A DNA stretch of 64,000 nucleotides from an uncultured Bacteroidales bacterium (GTDB taxonomy: Bacteria; Bacteroidota; Bacteroidia; Bacteroidales; UBA932). Shown in pieces: positions 36,078-45,174 of this stretch. The stretch's first letter is position 1; every line of letters starts with the position of its first letter. The translations under genes and the position numbers were made by a program. The stretch lies in NCBI GenBank assembly GCA_944323845.1, contig CALUUA010000004.1, positions 1 to 64,000 on the forward strand, given 5' to 3'. The notes beneath the pieces were generated by a model. That model did not search any database. It was not told the DNA's origin and was given only the letters and a program-made list of their open reading frames with translations.

Positions 36078-36103
36078 ATCGGGCGCAGACGGTCTGCGCC
36101 GAT
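36078..36103 (+). promoter_or_regulatory. Strong hairpin in the rpsN-rpsH gap
   Basis: ATCGGGCGCAG and CTGCGCCGAT pair over 10 bp with one bulged G and an ACGGT loop. No T-run follows, so it is not a simple terminator. This is the widest gap inside the operon up to rpsH. A ribosomal-protein binding site or RNase processing site is plausible. Confidence 0.5.
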
Positions 36104-36120
36104 TCTTAAATCAAAAAGAA

Positions 36121-36516
36121 ATGACTGATCCAATAGCAGATTATCTTACAAGGGTGCGCAATGCGTACATGGCCGGCAAGAAGATCGTGGAAATCCCGTC
36201 TTCGAAGATGAAGCTGGCTATCACCAAAATCCTTTGCGACAAAGGTTACATCCTCAGCTACAAGGTAGTTGAAGGCCAGCCGTACAACACCATCAAACTT
36301 GCCCTGAAGTATCATCCTCAGACCAAGACTGCCGCAATCAAGAAGATTGTGCGCGTTTCAAAACCGGGTCTCAGGAAGTATGCAGGCGTGGAGAACATGC
36401 CAAGAGTCCTCAACGGTCTCGGCATTGCCATTCTTTCCACTTCAAAGGGCATCATCACTGACAAGGAGGCGAAGGATCTCAATGTCGGTGGCGAGGTATT
36501 ATGTTTTGTATATTAA
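36121..36516 (+). CDS. rpsH: 30S ribosomal protein S8
   Basis: 131 residues with S8 motifs (MTDPIADYLTRVRNAYMAGK, GLGIAILSTSKGIITD). Binds the central domain of 16S rRNA; in E. coli it also represses the spc mRNA, which makes the hairpin just upstream of interest. Confidence 0.98.
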   Translation: MTDPIADYLTRVRNAYMAGKKIVEIPSSKMKLAITKILCDKGYILSYKVVEGQPYNTIKLALKYHPQTKTAAIKKIVRVSKPGLRKYAGVENMPRVLNGLGIAILSTSKGIITDKEAKDLNVGGEVLCFVY

Positions 36517-36532
36517 TTTAAAGTGAAGAATA

Positions 36533-37093
36533 ATGTCAAGAATTGGTAAATTGCCTGTAAACCTTCCTGCCAAGGTAACCGTCGAGGTTCTCCCTGGCAA
36601 TGTCGTTAAGGTTAAAGGACCTCTCGGCGAGCTCAGCCAGAAAGTGGATGCTGACATAACCGTAACCGTAGAGGGTAATGAAGTTAAGTTGACCCGTCCT
36701 ACCGATCTTCCAAGACACCGTTCTCTCCACGGACTTTACCGTGCTCTTATCCATAATATGGTAGTGGGCGTATCTGAGGGATTCACCATCAGGCAGGAGC
36801 TTATCGGTGTGGGTTACCGTGTCGAAGTCAAGGGCCAGATCCTTGAGTTCTCTCTCGGTTTCTCTCATGATGTCCACTTCATGCTTCCGGCAGAAGTGAA
36901 GGCCGAGGCCGAACCGGTAAAGAAAGGTGCAAACCCTGTACTGCTTCTGAAGAGCTCCGACAAGCAGCTCATCGGACAGGTGGCAGCCAGAATACGCTCG
37001 CTGCGCAAGCCGGAACCTTACAAGGGCAAGGGTATTAGATTCGTCGGCGAGCAGATCCGCCGCAAGGCCGGTAAGTCTGCAGGTGCTAAATAA
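36533..37093 (+). CDS. rplF: 50S ribosomal protein L6
   Basis: 186 residues, two-domain L6 ([20 protein letters not shown]-terminal signature [11 protein letters not shown]). Binds 23S rRNA helix 97 near the factor site. Confidence 0.98.
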   Translation: MSRIGKLPVNLPAKVTVEVLPGNVVKVKGPLGELSQKVDADITVTVEGNEVKLTRPTDLPRHRSLHGLYRALIHNMVVGVSEGFTIRQELIGVGYRVEVKGQILEFSLGFSHDVHFMLPAEVKAEAEPVKKGANPVLLLKSSDKQLIGQVAARIRSLRKPEPYKGKGIRFVGEQIRRKAGKSAGAK

Positions 37094-37107
37094 TAGGAGA
37101 TAGAGTT

Positions 37108-37470
37108 ATGGCATTGAATAAGATAGAAAGAAGAAGAAGGATACATTACCGCATACGTAAAGTCGTAAATGGTACTGCTGAACGTCCGAGAATGGTAGTC
37201 TTCAGAAGTAACAAGCAGATTTATGTTCAGGTAATCGACGACACCAAGGGCGTTACTCTGGTGTCAGCGGCATCCAACGACAAGAACCTTGCTGCTGAAT
37301 GCAAGGGCAAGCCGGGAAAGGAAGCTGCCGCTATCGTGGGCAAGGCCATTGCCGAGCGCAGCATAGCGAAGGGTATCACCACCATATCTTTTGACCGTGG
37401 AGGTTACCTGTATCATGGAAGAGTAAAAAGTTTGGCTGAAGCTGCCCGTGAAGGTGGCCTAATATTCTAA
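37108..37470 (+). CDS. rplR: 50S ribosomal protein L18
   Basis: 120 residues with the L18 pattern ([37 protein letters not shown]). Binds 5S rRNA with L5. Preceded by TAGGAG. Confidence 0.97.
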   Translation: MALNKIERRRRIHYRIRKVVNGTAERPRMVVFRSNKQIYVQVIDDTKGVTLVSAASNDKNLAAECKGKPGKEAAAIVGKAIAERSIAKGITTISFDRGGYLYHGRVKSLAEAAREGGLIF

Positions 37471-37475
37471 AGACT

Positions 37476-37994
37476 ATGGCAAATACGAATGTTAAAAGAG
37501 TAAAGACAACTGATCTGGAACTTAAAGACAGGTTGGTAGCAGTCAAGAGGGTGACGAAAGTTACCAAAGGCGGCCGTCACTTCAGTTTCGCTGCCATTGT
37601 TGTGGTCGGAGACGAGAACGGCGTTGTGGGTTATGGTCTTGGAAAGGCAAATGAGGTCACTACGGCGATTTCAAAAGGAATCGAGGATGCAAAGAAGAAC
37701 CTCGTGAAGGTTCCGGTTCTTAACAAGACGATCCCTCATGAGCAGGAAGCCAAGTTCGGCGGTGCAAGGGTATTCATGAAACCTGCAGCTCCGGGTACAG
37801 GAGTGAAGGCCGGCGGTGCCATGCGTGCCGTATTCGAGTCAGTGGGTATCCAGAATGTGCTCGCCAAGTCGAAGGGCTCATCGAACCCTCACAATCTGGT
37901 GAAGGCTACAGTGGCTGCCCTGGCTGAGATGAGAGACGCTTACACTATTGCCGGACTTCGCGGTATTCCTATGAGCAGAGTATTTAAAGGTTAA
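37476..37994 (+). CDS. rpsE: 30S ribosomal protein S5
   Basis: 172 residues with the double-stranded-RNA-binding-like domain ([20 protein letters not shown]) and the C-terminal signature ending [11 protein letters not shown]. It is part of the mRNA entry channel and acts in decoding fidelity. Confidence 0.98.
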   Translation: MANTNVKRVKTTDLELKDRLVAVKRVTKVTKGGRHFSFAAIVVVGDENGVVGYGLGKANEVTTAISKGIEDAKKNLVKVPVLNKTIPHEQEAKFGGARVFMKPAAPGTGVKAGGAMRAVFESVGIQNVLAKSKGSSNPHNLVKATVAALAEMRDAYTIAGLRGIPMSRVFKG

Positions 37995-38008
37995 GGAGGA
38001 AGAACGAA

Positions 38009-38188
38009 ATGGCAAAAGTAAAGATAACTCAGATCAAGAGTAAGAATGGCGCGACCAAAAGACAGATCGCGAACCTCACCGGTCTCGGTTTGCGCAAGAT
38101 GCATCAGACTGTCGAGGTTGAGCTTACCCCTGTGACCAACGGCATGTTGCAGAAGGTTCTCCACCTTGTTAAAGTAGAGGAAATTTAA
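38009..38188 (+). CDS. rpmD: 50S ribosomal protein L30
   Basis: 59 residues read directly from the sequence: begins MAKVKITQIKSKNGATKRQI and ends HLVKVEEI. It contains the L30 core (LGLRKMHQTVEV). An AAGGAGG sequence precedes the ATG. Position between rpsE and rplO is standard. Confidence 0.96.
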   Translation: MAKVKITQIKSKNGATKRQIANLTGLGLRKMHQTVEVELTPVTNGMLQKVLHLVKVEEI

Positions 38189-38204
38189 AAAGGAGGATCG
38201 AGAA

Positions 38205-38657
38205 ATGAAACTGCATGAATTGAAACCTGCAAAAGGTTCTACGACCAGGGAAAAGAGAATCGGACGTGGAGAGGGTTCCGGACATGGCGGAACTTCTACC
38301 CGTGGACATAAGGGTGCGAAGGCACGTTCCGGATATTCACGCAAGTTGGGATTCGAAGGCGGACAGATGCCTATCCAGAGGCGTCTTCCGAAATTCGGAT
38401 TCACCAATATCAACAGGGTGGAGTATGTTCCGTTGAACGTGGCTGACCTTCAGGTCATCTCTGAAAAACTGGGCGTAACCGCCATAGATGTCGAGCTTCT
38501 GAAGCAGTACGGCATAGTAGCCAAGACTGCGCTTGTGAAAATCCTCGGCAACGGGGAGCTGACTGCAAAACTTGAAGTTTCTGCAGACGCTTTTTCCAAG
38601 TCGGCTATAGCCAAGATTGAGGCTCAGGGTGGAACAGCAACTACAATCGGAAAATAA
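38205..38657 (+). CDS. rplO: 50S ribosomal protein L15
   Basis: 150 residues with a basic Gly-rich N-terminus (RIGRGEGSGHGGTSTRGHKG) and the L15 C-terminal domain. Preceded by AAGGAGG; its stop overlaps the secY start (TAATG). Confidence 0.98.
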   Translation: MKLHELKPAKGSTTREKRIGRGEGSGHGGTSTRGHKGAKARSGYSRKLGFEGGQMPIQRRLPKFGFTNINRVEYVPLNVADLQVISEKLGVTAIDVELLKQYGIVAKTALVKILGNGELTAKLEVSADAFSKSAIAKIEAQGGTATTIGK

Positions 38658-39994
38658 TGAAGAAGTTTGTACAGACTATAAGAAACATCTTCAAAATTGA
38701 AGAACTGCGCAAGAGAATCGTATATACGATTCTTTTGCTGCTGGTTTATCGTCTGGGCTCTTTCATCGTTCTGCCGGGCATTGATTCCGCCCAGCTGGCG
38801 AATCTTCAGGACAATACCCAGGAAGGCCTCATAGGCCTCCTGAACATGTTCTCCGGAGGAGCCTTCGGCAATGCTTCGATTTTCGCCCTCGGTGTGATGC
38901 CTTATATCTCGGCATCCATCGTCATCCAGCTTCTCGGAGTTTTCGTTCCTTATTTCAGGAAACTCCAGATGGAAGGAGAGAGCGGAAGGAGGAAGATGAA
39001 TCAGATGACCAGATATCTGACCATCCTGATTCTTCTGATCCAGGGTCCTGCCTATATGGCCGCCCTGCATAACCAGATTCCAGAAAGCGCATTCCTGGCC
39101 GTGCATAATCTCGGCTGGAGCAACTTCATGTTCAATCTTGTTTCCACCATTATCCTTATCGGCGGAACTATGTTCGTGATGTGGCTCGGAGAGCGTATTA
39201 CCGACAGGGGAATCGGAAACGGAATTTCGCTCATAATCATGGTCGGAATCATCGCCCGTCTTCCTTATGCCCTTACTGCCGAAATCGGAGAAAAACTGAA
39301 CAACACTACAGGCGGCGTGCTTCTGCTTATCGTCGAACTGGTGATCCTGTTCTTCGTGTTCGTGGCTGCGATAGCCCTTGTGCAGGGTGTCAGGAAAGTT
39401 CCTGTGCAGTATGCCAGAAGAATCGTCGGCAATAAGCAGTACGGCGGCGTGCGTCAGTATATTCCTATGAAAATCAACGCGGCAGGCGTGATGCCTATCA
39501 TCTTTGCCCAGGCACTCATGCTTTTCCCGCTGATCTTCTCCCAGTTCGATGCCACCAGAGGACTCGCTGCGACTTTAAGCAACTATACCGGATTCTGGTA
39601 TAATCTCATATTCGGGCTTCTCGTTGTGATTTTCACATATTTCTATACCGCTGTCACGGTAAATCCTACCATGATGGCCGAAGACATGAAGAAAAACGGA
39701 GGGTTCATCCCGGGCGTAAAGCCTGGAAAGAAGACCGTGGAGTATCTGGATACCATTATGTCCAGGGTTACTCTTCCGGGCTCCATTTTCCTGGCGCTCA
39801 TCTCCATTCTGCCGGCGTTTGCCATGCTGCTTGGAGTGAACAACCAGTTCGCAAGTTTCTACGGCGGTACTTCGCTGTTGATCCTTGTAGGTGTCATCCT
39901 GGATACCCTTCAGCAGATCGAGAGCCATTTGCTCATGCGTCACTATGACGGTCTCATGAAGACAGGCCGCCTGAAAGGACGCTCGGGAATGTAA
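38657..39994 (+). CDS. secY: SecY, protein translocase channel subunit
   Basis: 445 residues, ten TM helices. The plug-region and lateral-gate segments are as expected (RKVPVQYARR in the cytoplasmic loop). It forms the SecYEG channel of the inner membrane for secretion and membrane insertion. Confidence 0.98.
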   Translation: MKKFVQTIRNIFKIEELRKRIVYTILLLLVYRLGSFIVLPGIDSAQLANLQDNTQEGLIGLLNMFSGGAFGNASIFALGVMPYISASIVIQLLGVFVPYFRKLQMEGESGRRKMNQMTRYLTILILLIQGPAYMAALHNQIPESAFLAVHNLGWSNFMFNLVSTIILIGGTMFVMWLGERITDRGIGNGISLIIMVGIIARLPYALTAEIGEKLNNTTGGVLLLIVELVILFFVFVAAIALVQGVRKVPVQYARRIVGNKQYGGVRQYIPMKINAAGVMPIIFAQALMLFPLIFSQFDATRGLAATLSNYTGFWYNLIFGLLVVIFTYFYTAVTVNPTMMAEDMKKNGGFIPGVKPGKKTVEYLDTIMSRVTLPGSIFLALISILPAFAMLLGVNNQFASFYGGTSLLILVGVILDTLQQIESHLLMRHYDGLMKTGRLKGRSGM

Positions 39995-40017
39995 TTTCAG
40001 TAGAATCACAGGATATT

Positions 40018-40794
40018 ATGGTAAGGCCGAAAACAGAAGAAGAGATAGCGCTGATGCGCGAGAATGCCATTCTCGTATCCAAGACATTGGCTGAAGTCGG
40101 AAAGACGGTCGCCCCTGGTGTGACAACTCTCGAGTTGAATAGGGTGGCCGAGACTTTCATCCGTGACCACGGAGCTATACCGAGCTTCTTAGGTTATGAA
40201 GGCTTTCCCGCTGCCCTCTGCATCTCTGTGAATGATACTGTAGTCCACGGCTTCCCTTCGGATTATGTCCTGAAGGAGGGTGACATAGTTTCAGTGGACT
40301 GCGGCACATTATACAAGGGCTACAACGGTGATTCTGCCTACACTTTTCCGGTAGGGGAAGTGGACGGGCAGACCAGAAAACTTCTGGAAGTCACCAGAGA
40401 GTCCCTGTTCAAGGGGATAGCACAGGCAGTGGACGGGAACAGGGTCGGCGATATCGGACACGCGGTGCAGTCGTATGCCGAATCGTTCGGTTTTTCTGTC
40501 GTCCGGGAACTTGAAGGGCATGGAATCGGACAGCGGATGCATGAGAATCCGGGAGTCCCGAATTACGGCAGGCCGGGACACGGTCCCAAGCTGGTCGACG
40601 GGATGACCATATGCATCGAGCCCATGATAAATGCCGGGACAAGGGGTGTGTATCTGGCTAAAAATGGTTGGGAGGTACATACCGCGGACCACAGGAATTC
40701 CGCACATTTCGAGCTTACGGTTGTTGTCAGGAAAGGCCAGCCTGAAGTACTGTCAACCTTTGATTATATTGAAAAGTCTGATGTTGGATTTTAA
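40018..40794 (+). CDS. map: Methionine aminopeptidase, type I
   Basis: 258 residues. Metal-ligand motifs of MetAP-I are all present: SVDCGTLYKGYNGDSAYTF, EGHGIGQRMHENPGVPNYG and CIEPMINAG. Removes N-terminal Met from new proteins. Standard place between secY and infA in Bacteroidota. Confidence 0.97.
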   Translation: MVRPKTEEEIALMRENAILVSKTLAEVGKTVAPGVTTLELNRVAETFIRDHGAIPSFLGYEGFPAALCISVNDTVVHGFPSDYVLKEGDIVSVDCGTLYKGYNGDSAYTFPVGEVDGQTRKLLEVTRESLFKGIAQAVDGNRVGDIGHAVQSYAESFGFSVVRELEGHGIGQRMHENPGVPNYGRPGHGPKLVDGMTICIEPMINAGTRGVYLAKNGWEVHTADHRNSAHFELTVVVRKGQPEVLSTFDYIEKSDVGF

Positions 40795-40806
40795 AGTGAT
40801 GTTTTA

Positions 40807-41025
40807 ATGCCGAAACAGTCAGCAATAGAACAGGAAGGCGTGATAATAGAGACCCTTCCGAACGCAATGTTCAAGGTCGAGCTGGAAAACGGTCACGTGA
40901 TTCTGGCTCATATCTCAGGTAAGATGAGAATGCATTATATCAAGATTCTTCCCGGGGACAGAGTCAGAGTGGAAATGTCACCATATGATTTGACAAAAGG
41001 AAGGATTTCATTCAGGTACAAGTAA
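40807..41025 (+). CDS. infA: Translation initiation factor IF-1
   Basis: 72 residues, S1-type OB fold ([35 protein letters not shown]). Blocks the A site during initiation. Confidence 0.98.
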   Translation: MPKQSAIEQEGVIIETLPNAMFKVELENGHVILAHISGKMRMHYIKILPGDRVRVEMSPYDLTKGRISFRYK

Positions 41026-41054
41026 AATAAACGCAAGTTTAAAAGATTACGAAA

Positions 41055-41171
41055 ATGAAAGTCAAGGCATCCATTAAGAAACGCAGCGAAGATTGCAAGA
41101 TCGTAAGGCGCAAAGGCCGTCTTTACGTGATCTGCAAGAAGAACCCTAAGTTCAAGATGCGTCAAGGATAA
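41055..41171 (+). CDS. rpmJ: 50S ribosomal protein L36
   Basis: 38 residues, read directly: [20 protein letters not shown], then a segment ending KFKMRQG. Only two of the cysteines of the zinc-binding form remain (14 and 27), so it is the zinc-poor type usual in this phylum. Confidence 0.95.
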   Translation: MKVKASIKKRSEDCKIVRRKGRLYVICKKNPKFKMRQG

Positions 41172-41209
41172 TCATTCAGTTGTATAATAAAAAATAAAGC
41201 AAGATAATT

Positions 41210-41587
41210 ATGGCAAGAATAGCCGGAGTTGATTTACCGAACAACAAAAGGGGAGAAATAGGTCTGACCTATATCTTCGGGATTGGCCGCAGCTCAGCGA
41301 GGAAGATCCTGTCAGGACTCGGAATAGATTTCGACACCAAGGTTGGCGAATGGAACGACGAGCAGATAGCAGGTATCCGTAATGTGATTGCGACCGAGTA
41401 CAAGATCGAAGGAGAGCTTCGTTCCACTATCCAGATGAACATCAAGCGTCTGATGGATATCGGCTGCTACAGGGGCATACGTCACCGTCTCGGCCTTCCT
41501 GTACGCGGACAGAGCACAAAGAACAACGCCCGTACAAGAAAGGGTAAGAAGAAAACAGTTGCAAACAAGAAGAAGGCAACCAAATAA
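41210..41587 (+). CDS. rpsM: 30S ribosomal protein S13
   Basis: 125 residues with the S13 signature ([33 protein letters not shown]) and a basic C-terminal tail reaching toward the P-site tRNA. Confidence 0.98.
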   Translation: MARIAGVDLPNNKRGEIGLTYIFGIGRSSARKILSGLGIDFDTKVGEWNDEQIAGIRNVIATEYKIEGELRSTIQMNIKRLMDIGCYRGIRHRLGLPVRGQSTKNNARTRKGKKKTVANKKKATK

Positions 41588-41600
41588 CGGGAGATGAATT

Positions 41601-41993
41601 ATGGCAAAGAAAACGACATCAACAAACAAGAAAAGAGTTGTAAAGGTTGAGGCATACGGCGAGGCTCATATTTCATCAACCTTCAACAATGTCATCGTGA
41701 CCCTGACGAACAGCATCGGTCAGGTCATCAGCTGGTCTTCAGCAGGAAAGAGCGGCTTCAGGGGTTCCAAGAAGAACACTCCTTATGCTGCCCAGGTAGC
41801 TGCCGCAGATGCTGCGAAGACTGCATATGACCTCGGACTGCGCAAAGTCAAGGCTTATGTGAAAGGTCCTGGTGCCGGACGTGAGTCTGCTATCAGAACT
41901 ATACATGGAGCAGGCATCGAAATCACTGAAATCATAGATGTGACTCCAATGCCGCACAATGGATGTAGACCAAAAGGCCGTCGTAAAGTTTAA
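41601..41993 (+). CDS. rpsK: 30S ribosomal protein S11
   Basis: 130 residues with the S11 motif ([20 protein letters not shown]) and the C-terminal [15 protein letters not shown]. Platform protein close to the E-site mRNA. Confidence 0.98.
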   Translation: MAKKTTSTNKKRVVKVEAYGEAHISSTFNNVIVTLTNSIGQVISWSSAGKSGFRGSKKNTPYAAQVAAADAAKTAYDLGLRKVKAYVKGPGAGRESAIRTIHGAGIEITEIIDVTPMPHNGCRPKGRRKV

Positions 41994-42018
41994 TTTTTAT
42001 TCATAAAGGAAAATTGCT

Positions 42019-42621
42019 ATGGCTAGATATACTGGACCAACTACTAAAATCGCGCGCAAATTCGGCGAGCCTATTTTCGGTACGGACAAGGACTTTGAGA
42101 AGAGAAACTATCCTCCGGGACAGCACGGGCTGGCAAGAAAGCGCAAGAAAGTATCGGAGTATGGAACCCAGCTCCGCGAGAAGCAGAAAGTGAAATATAC
42201 TTACGGCTTGCTCGAAAGGCAGTTCCGCAACACTTACGAGAAGGCTTCCCGCATGAAAGGACAGAAGGGTGAGAACCTCCTTTTCCTGCTTGAGTCCCGC
42301 CTCGACAACCTCGTTTACCGTATGGGCATAGCTCCTACCAGAGCTGCTGCCAGACAGCTTGTCTCACACTGCCATATCACAAAGAACGGCGCCGTGTGCA
42401 ACATTCCGTCAGCCGAGGTGAAGCCTGGCGACGTGATAGCTGTCAGGGAAAGGTCAAAGAGTCTCGAAGTCATCCAGAACAGCGTCGCTTCTGCCGCCAA
42501 GTATTCCTGGATCGAGTTCGACCCGAAGACCCTTACCGGAAAGTACCTCAATGTTCCTGTCAGGGAAGAAATACCTGAAAACATCAACGAGCAGCTTATC
42601 GTCGAGTTGTACTCTAAATAA
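42019..42621 (+). CDS. rpsD: 30S ribosomal protein S4
   Basis: 200 residues; S4 domain with [20 protein letters not shown]. It lacks the N-terminal zinc cysteines (zinc-free form). 16S assembly initiator. Confidence 0.98.
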   Translation: MARYTGPTTKIARKFGEPIFGTDKDFEKRNYPPGQHGLARKRKKVSEYGTQLREKQKVKYTYGLLERQFRNTYEKASRMKGQKGENLLFLLESRLDNLVYRMGIAPTRAAARQLVSHCHITKNGAVCNIPSAEVKPGDVIAVRERSKSLEVIQNSVASAAKYSWIEFDPKTLTGKYLNVPVREEIPENINEQLIVELYSK

Positions 42622-42650
42622 TAATTAACACCAATAAAGGAATTGTAAAT

Positions 42651-43658
42651 ATGGCAATCTTAGCATTTCAGAAACCGGATAAGGTGATAATGCTCGAAGG
42701 CACGGATACTGTCGGCAGGTTCGAGTTCAGGCCTCTGGAGCCTGGCTACGGACAGACTATCGGCAACGCCCTGCGTCGGATATTGTTGTCTTCTCTGGAG
42801 GGGTTTGCTATCAATTCAGTCAAGATTTCGGGAGTGGACCAGGAGTTCGCGACTATCCCGGGAGTGATTGAGGGGATGCAGGATATTATTCTTAATCTCA
42901 AGCAGGTGAGATTCAAGAGAATGGTTGAAACTGTAGATTCCGAGGTGGCAAACATCGTTATCAGCGGCAAACAGGAGTTTACCGCAGAGGATATTTCCAA
43001 GGGATTGTCTTCTTTCAAGGTGTTGAATCCTGAACTCCATATCTGCTCTCTCGAACCGTCTGTCAAGCTGGAAATCTCACTCAATATCAGCAAGGGCCGC
43101 GGTTTCGTGCCGGCAGACGAAAATGTCGACTCCGATACGCCGATCGGCACCATACCGGTGGATGCCATCTACACTCCGATAAAGAATGTCAACTGGATAG
43201 TGGACAACTGGCGTGTAGAACAGAAGACCGACTATGAGAAGCTGACGCTTGAAATCATTACTGACGGCTCCATAACTCCGAAGCTTGCGCTTCAGGAGGC
43301 TGCCAATATCCTTATCTATCACTTCAAGCTGTTCACCGACGAGAAGAAACTTTCTCTGGAAAGTGCGGTTGAATCGGATTCGAAGGAACTGGATGAGGAG
43401 TCACTCAGAATGAGGCATCTGCTCCTTACGAAACTTTCCGACATGGGACTTTCAGTGAGGGCATACAATTGCCTGAAGGCGGCAGACATTGATACTTTCG
43501 CCGATCTGGTTTCATATTCGAGATCCGAACTGATGAAGTTCAGGAACTTCGGCCGGAAGTCTCTCAACGAGATAGATCTTCTGGTGGAAAAAATGAAACT
43601 TTCGTTCGGGATGGATGTATCCAAGTATAATATTGAACCCAAGAAAAAGACTGTATAA
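42651..43658 (+). CDS. rpoA: RNA polymerase alpha subunit
   Basis: 335 residues: N-terminal dimerisation domain ([20 protein letters not shown]) and C-terminal DNA-binding domain with the two helix-hairpin-helix motifs ([30 protein letters not shown]). Preceded by AAAGGA. Confidence 0.98.
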   Translation: MAILAFQKPDKVIMLEGTDTVGRFEFRPLEPGYGQTIGNALRRILLSSLEGFAINSVKISGVDQEFATIPGVIEGMQDIILNLKQVRFKRMVETVDSEVANIVISGKQEFTAEDISKGLSSFKVLNPELHICSLEPSVKLEISLNISKGRGFVPADENVDSDTPIGTIPVDAIYTPIKNVNWIVDNWRVEQKTDYEKLTLEIITDGSITPKLALQEAANILIYHFKLFTDEKKLSLESAVESDSKELDEESLRMRHLLLTKLSDMGLSVRAYNCLKAADIDTFADLVSYSRSELMKFRNFGRKSLNEIDLLVEKMKLSFGMDVSKYNIEPKKKTV

Positions 43659-43660
43659 CA

Positions 43661-44218
43661 ATGAGGCATAATAAATCAATCAATCACCTTAGCCGTAAGA
43701 GCGGACACCGTAAGGCTCTTCTTGCCAATATGGCGGTCTCTCTGATCGAGCACAAGAGGATTACTACCACTCTTGCCAAGGCAAAGGCCCTCAAGATGTA
43801 TGTTGAACCTCTTATCACAAAATCCAAAGAGGACACCACTCATTCCCGCCGTATGGTTTTCAGTTATCTGAAAAACAAAGAGGCTGTGAAAGAGCTTTTC
43901 GGGACAATTTCTCCGAAAATCGCTTCCCGTCCCGGCGGATATACCAGAATACTCAAGGTAGGTTTCCGTCATGGCGATTCAGCTGAAATGGCTCTTATCG
44001 AACTGGTGGACTTCAACGAGGCAGCTCTTGCTTCTTCACCGAAGAAAGAGGTAAAGAAGTCTTCTACCCGTCGCAGCCGTTCGAAGAAGGCCGCCGTTGC
44101 TGAAACCGTACCGGCAGCCGAAGTAAAGGCTGAAGAGACACCGGCAGCAGAGGCTGCTCCTGCAGCTGAGACTCCGGCTGTGGAAGCTCCGGCCGCAGAA
44201 GAAAAGAAGGCCGAGTAG
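43661..44218 (+). CDS. rplQ: 50S ribosomal protein L17 with Ala/Pro/Glu-rich tail
   Basis: 185 residues. The L17 core (about 1-125; [20 protein letters not shown]) is followed by a basic linker and a low-complexity C-terminal tail with repeated PAAE/APA units (about 140-185). Such tails are common in Bacteroidota L17. Last gene of the operon; the double-hairpin repeat follows. Confidence 0.96.
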   Translation: MRHNKSINHLSRKSGHRKALLANMAVSLIEHKRITTTLAKAKALKMYVEPLITKSKEDTTHSRRMVFSYLKNKEAVKELFGTISPKIASRPGGYTRILKVGFRHGDSAEMALIELVDFNEAALASSPKKEVKKSSTRRSRSKKAAVAETVPAAEVKAEETPAAEAAPAAETPAVEAPAAEEKKAE

Positions 44219-44245
44219 AAGAGTATCTGCATACGCGTGTATAAA

Positions 44246-44349
44246 AGAAGCCGACCCAAAAGTAATTTTGAGGTCGGCTTCTTTATTTTTCTCTCCCCCC
44301 CCAAAAAAAAAGAGTGACTCCAATGCCTTATGGCTTTTGGGTCACCCTC
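44246..44349 (-). repeat. Double-hairpin bidirectional terminator repeat, copy 2
   Basis: This is the near-exact reverse complement of 27120-27224 (104 versus 105 bp). Read on the plus strand, hairpin B (AGAAGCCGACC ... AGGTCGGCTTCT) is followed by TTATTTTT and ends rplQ; hairpin A, read on the minus strand, is followed by nine T and ends the converging nagB gene. A CGTATGCA-like match outside the core hints that homology extends somewhat further. Confidence 0.92.
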
Positions 44350-44372
44350 TTTGCCGTTACTGAAGGGGTATC

Positions 44373-45164
44373 CTACAGATTGTTCTTCTCGATATCCTTG
44401 AAGTATCTGTATGTGTTGACCTTGAGTTCTCCTGCAGCCAGCTCGTCGCAGACTATGATGCCGTGCGGATGGGCCTGCAGTGCGGAAAGTGTGCATGCCT
44501 GGGAATATGCCCCCTCTACAGCCTGCTGGAGCGCACGCGCTTTCTTGTGTCCGAAAGCGAGTACCAGCACCTCCTTGGATGACATTACGGTACCTACGCC
44601 GACGGTAAGGGCGAGTTTAGGCACTTTGGTGATGTCGTTGTCGAAGAAACGGGAATTTACCAGAATCGTATCATAAGTCAGGGTTTTCACACGTGTGCGT
44701 GATACCAGAGACGAGAACGGTTCGTTGAAGGCAAGATGTCCGTCTTCTCCTACGCCTCCCATGAAAAGGTCGATACCTCCGGCGGCTTCTATGCGTGCCT
44801 CGTAGGAAGCGCATTCTGCAGCCAGATCAGGCGCATTTCCGTTCAGGATGTTTATGTTTTCCTTCGGCACATCCACATGGTCGAAGAAATTCTTCGCCAT
44901 GAACGAGTGATAGCTCTCCGGATGCGACTCCGGCAGTCCTACGTATTCGTCCATGTTGAATGTGATGACATTCTTGAAGGATACCTCGCCGGCCTTGTTC
45001 ATCCGGATAAGCTCCTTGTATGTGGCTATAGGAGTCGAGCCGGTCGGAAGTCCGAGCACGAAAGGCTTGTCTGTCTTTGCAGCCTTTTCCTTGATTTTGG
45101 AAACGATATAATGCGCGGCCCAGACGGCACCCTTCGCATCGGTTTCATTGATGATAAGTCTCAT
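44373..45164 (-). CDS. nagB: Glucosamine-6-phosphate deaminase
   Basis: 263 residues, collinear with E. coli NagB: Asp72-Glu73 (FNMDEYVGL), and [13 protein letters not shown] with Asp141, His143 and Glu148. It converts glucosamine-6-phosphate to fructose-6-phosphate and ammonia. Last gene of a minus-strand unit, 10 bp after the NagB-like/PIG-L fusion gene. Confidence 0.95.
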   Translation of the reverse strand: MRLIINETDAKGAVWAAHYIVSKIKEKAAKTDKPFVLGLPTGSTPIATYKELIRMNKAGEVSFKNVITFNMDEYVGLPESHPESYHSFMAKNFFDHVDVPKENINILNGNAPDLAAECASYEARIEAAGGIDLFMGGVGEDGHLAFNEPFSSLVSRTRVKTLTYDTILVNSRFFDNDITKVPKLALTVGVGTVMSSKEVLVLAFGHKKARALQQAVEGAYSQACTLSALQAHPHGIIVCDELAAGELKVNTYRYFKDIEKNNL

Positions 45165-45174
45165 TTTCTATCGG

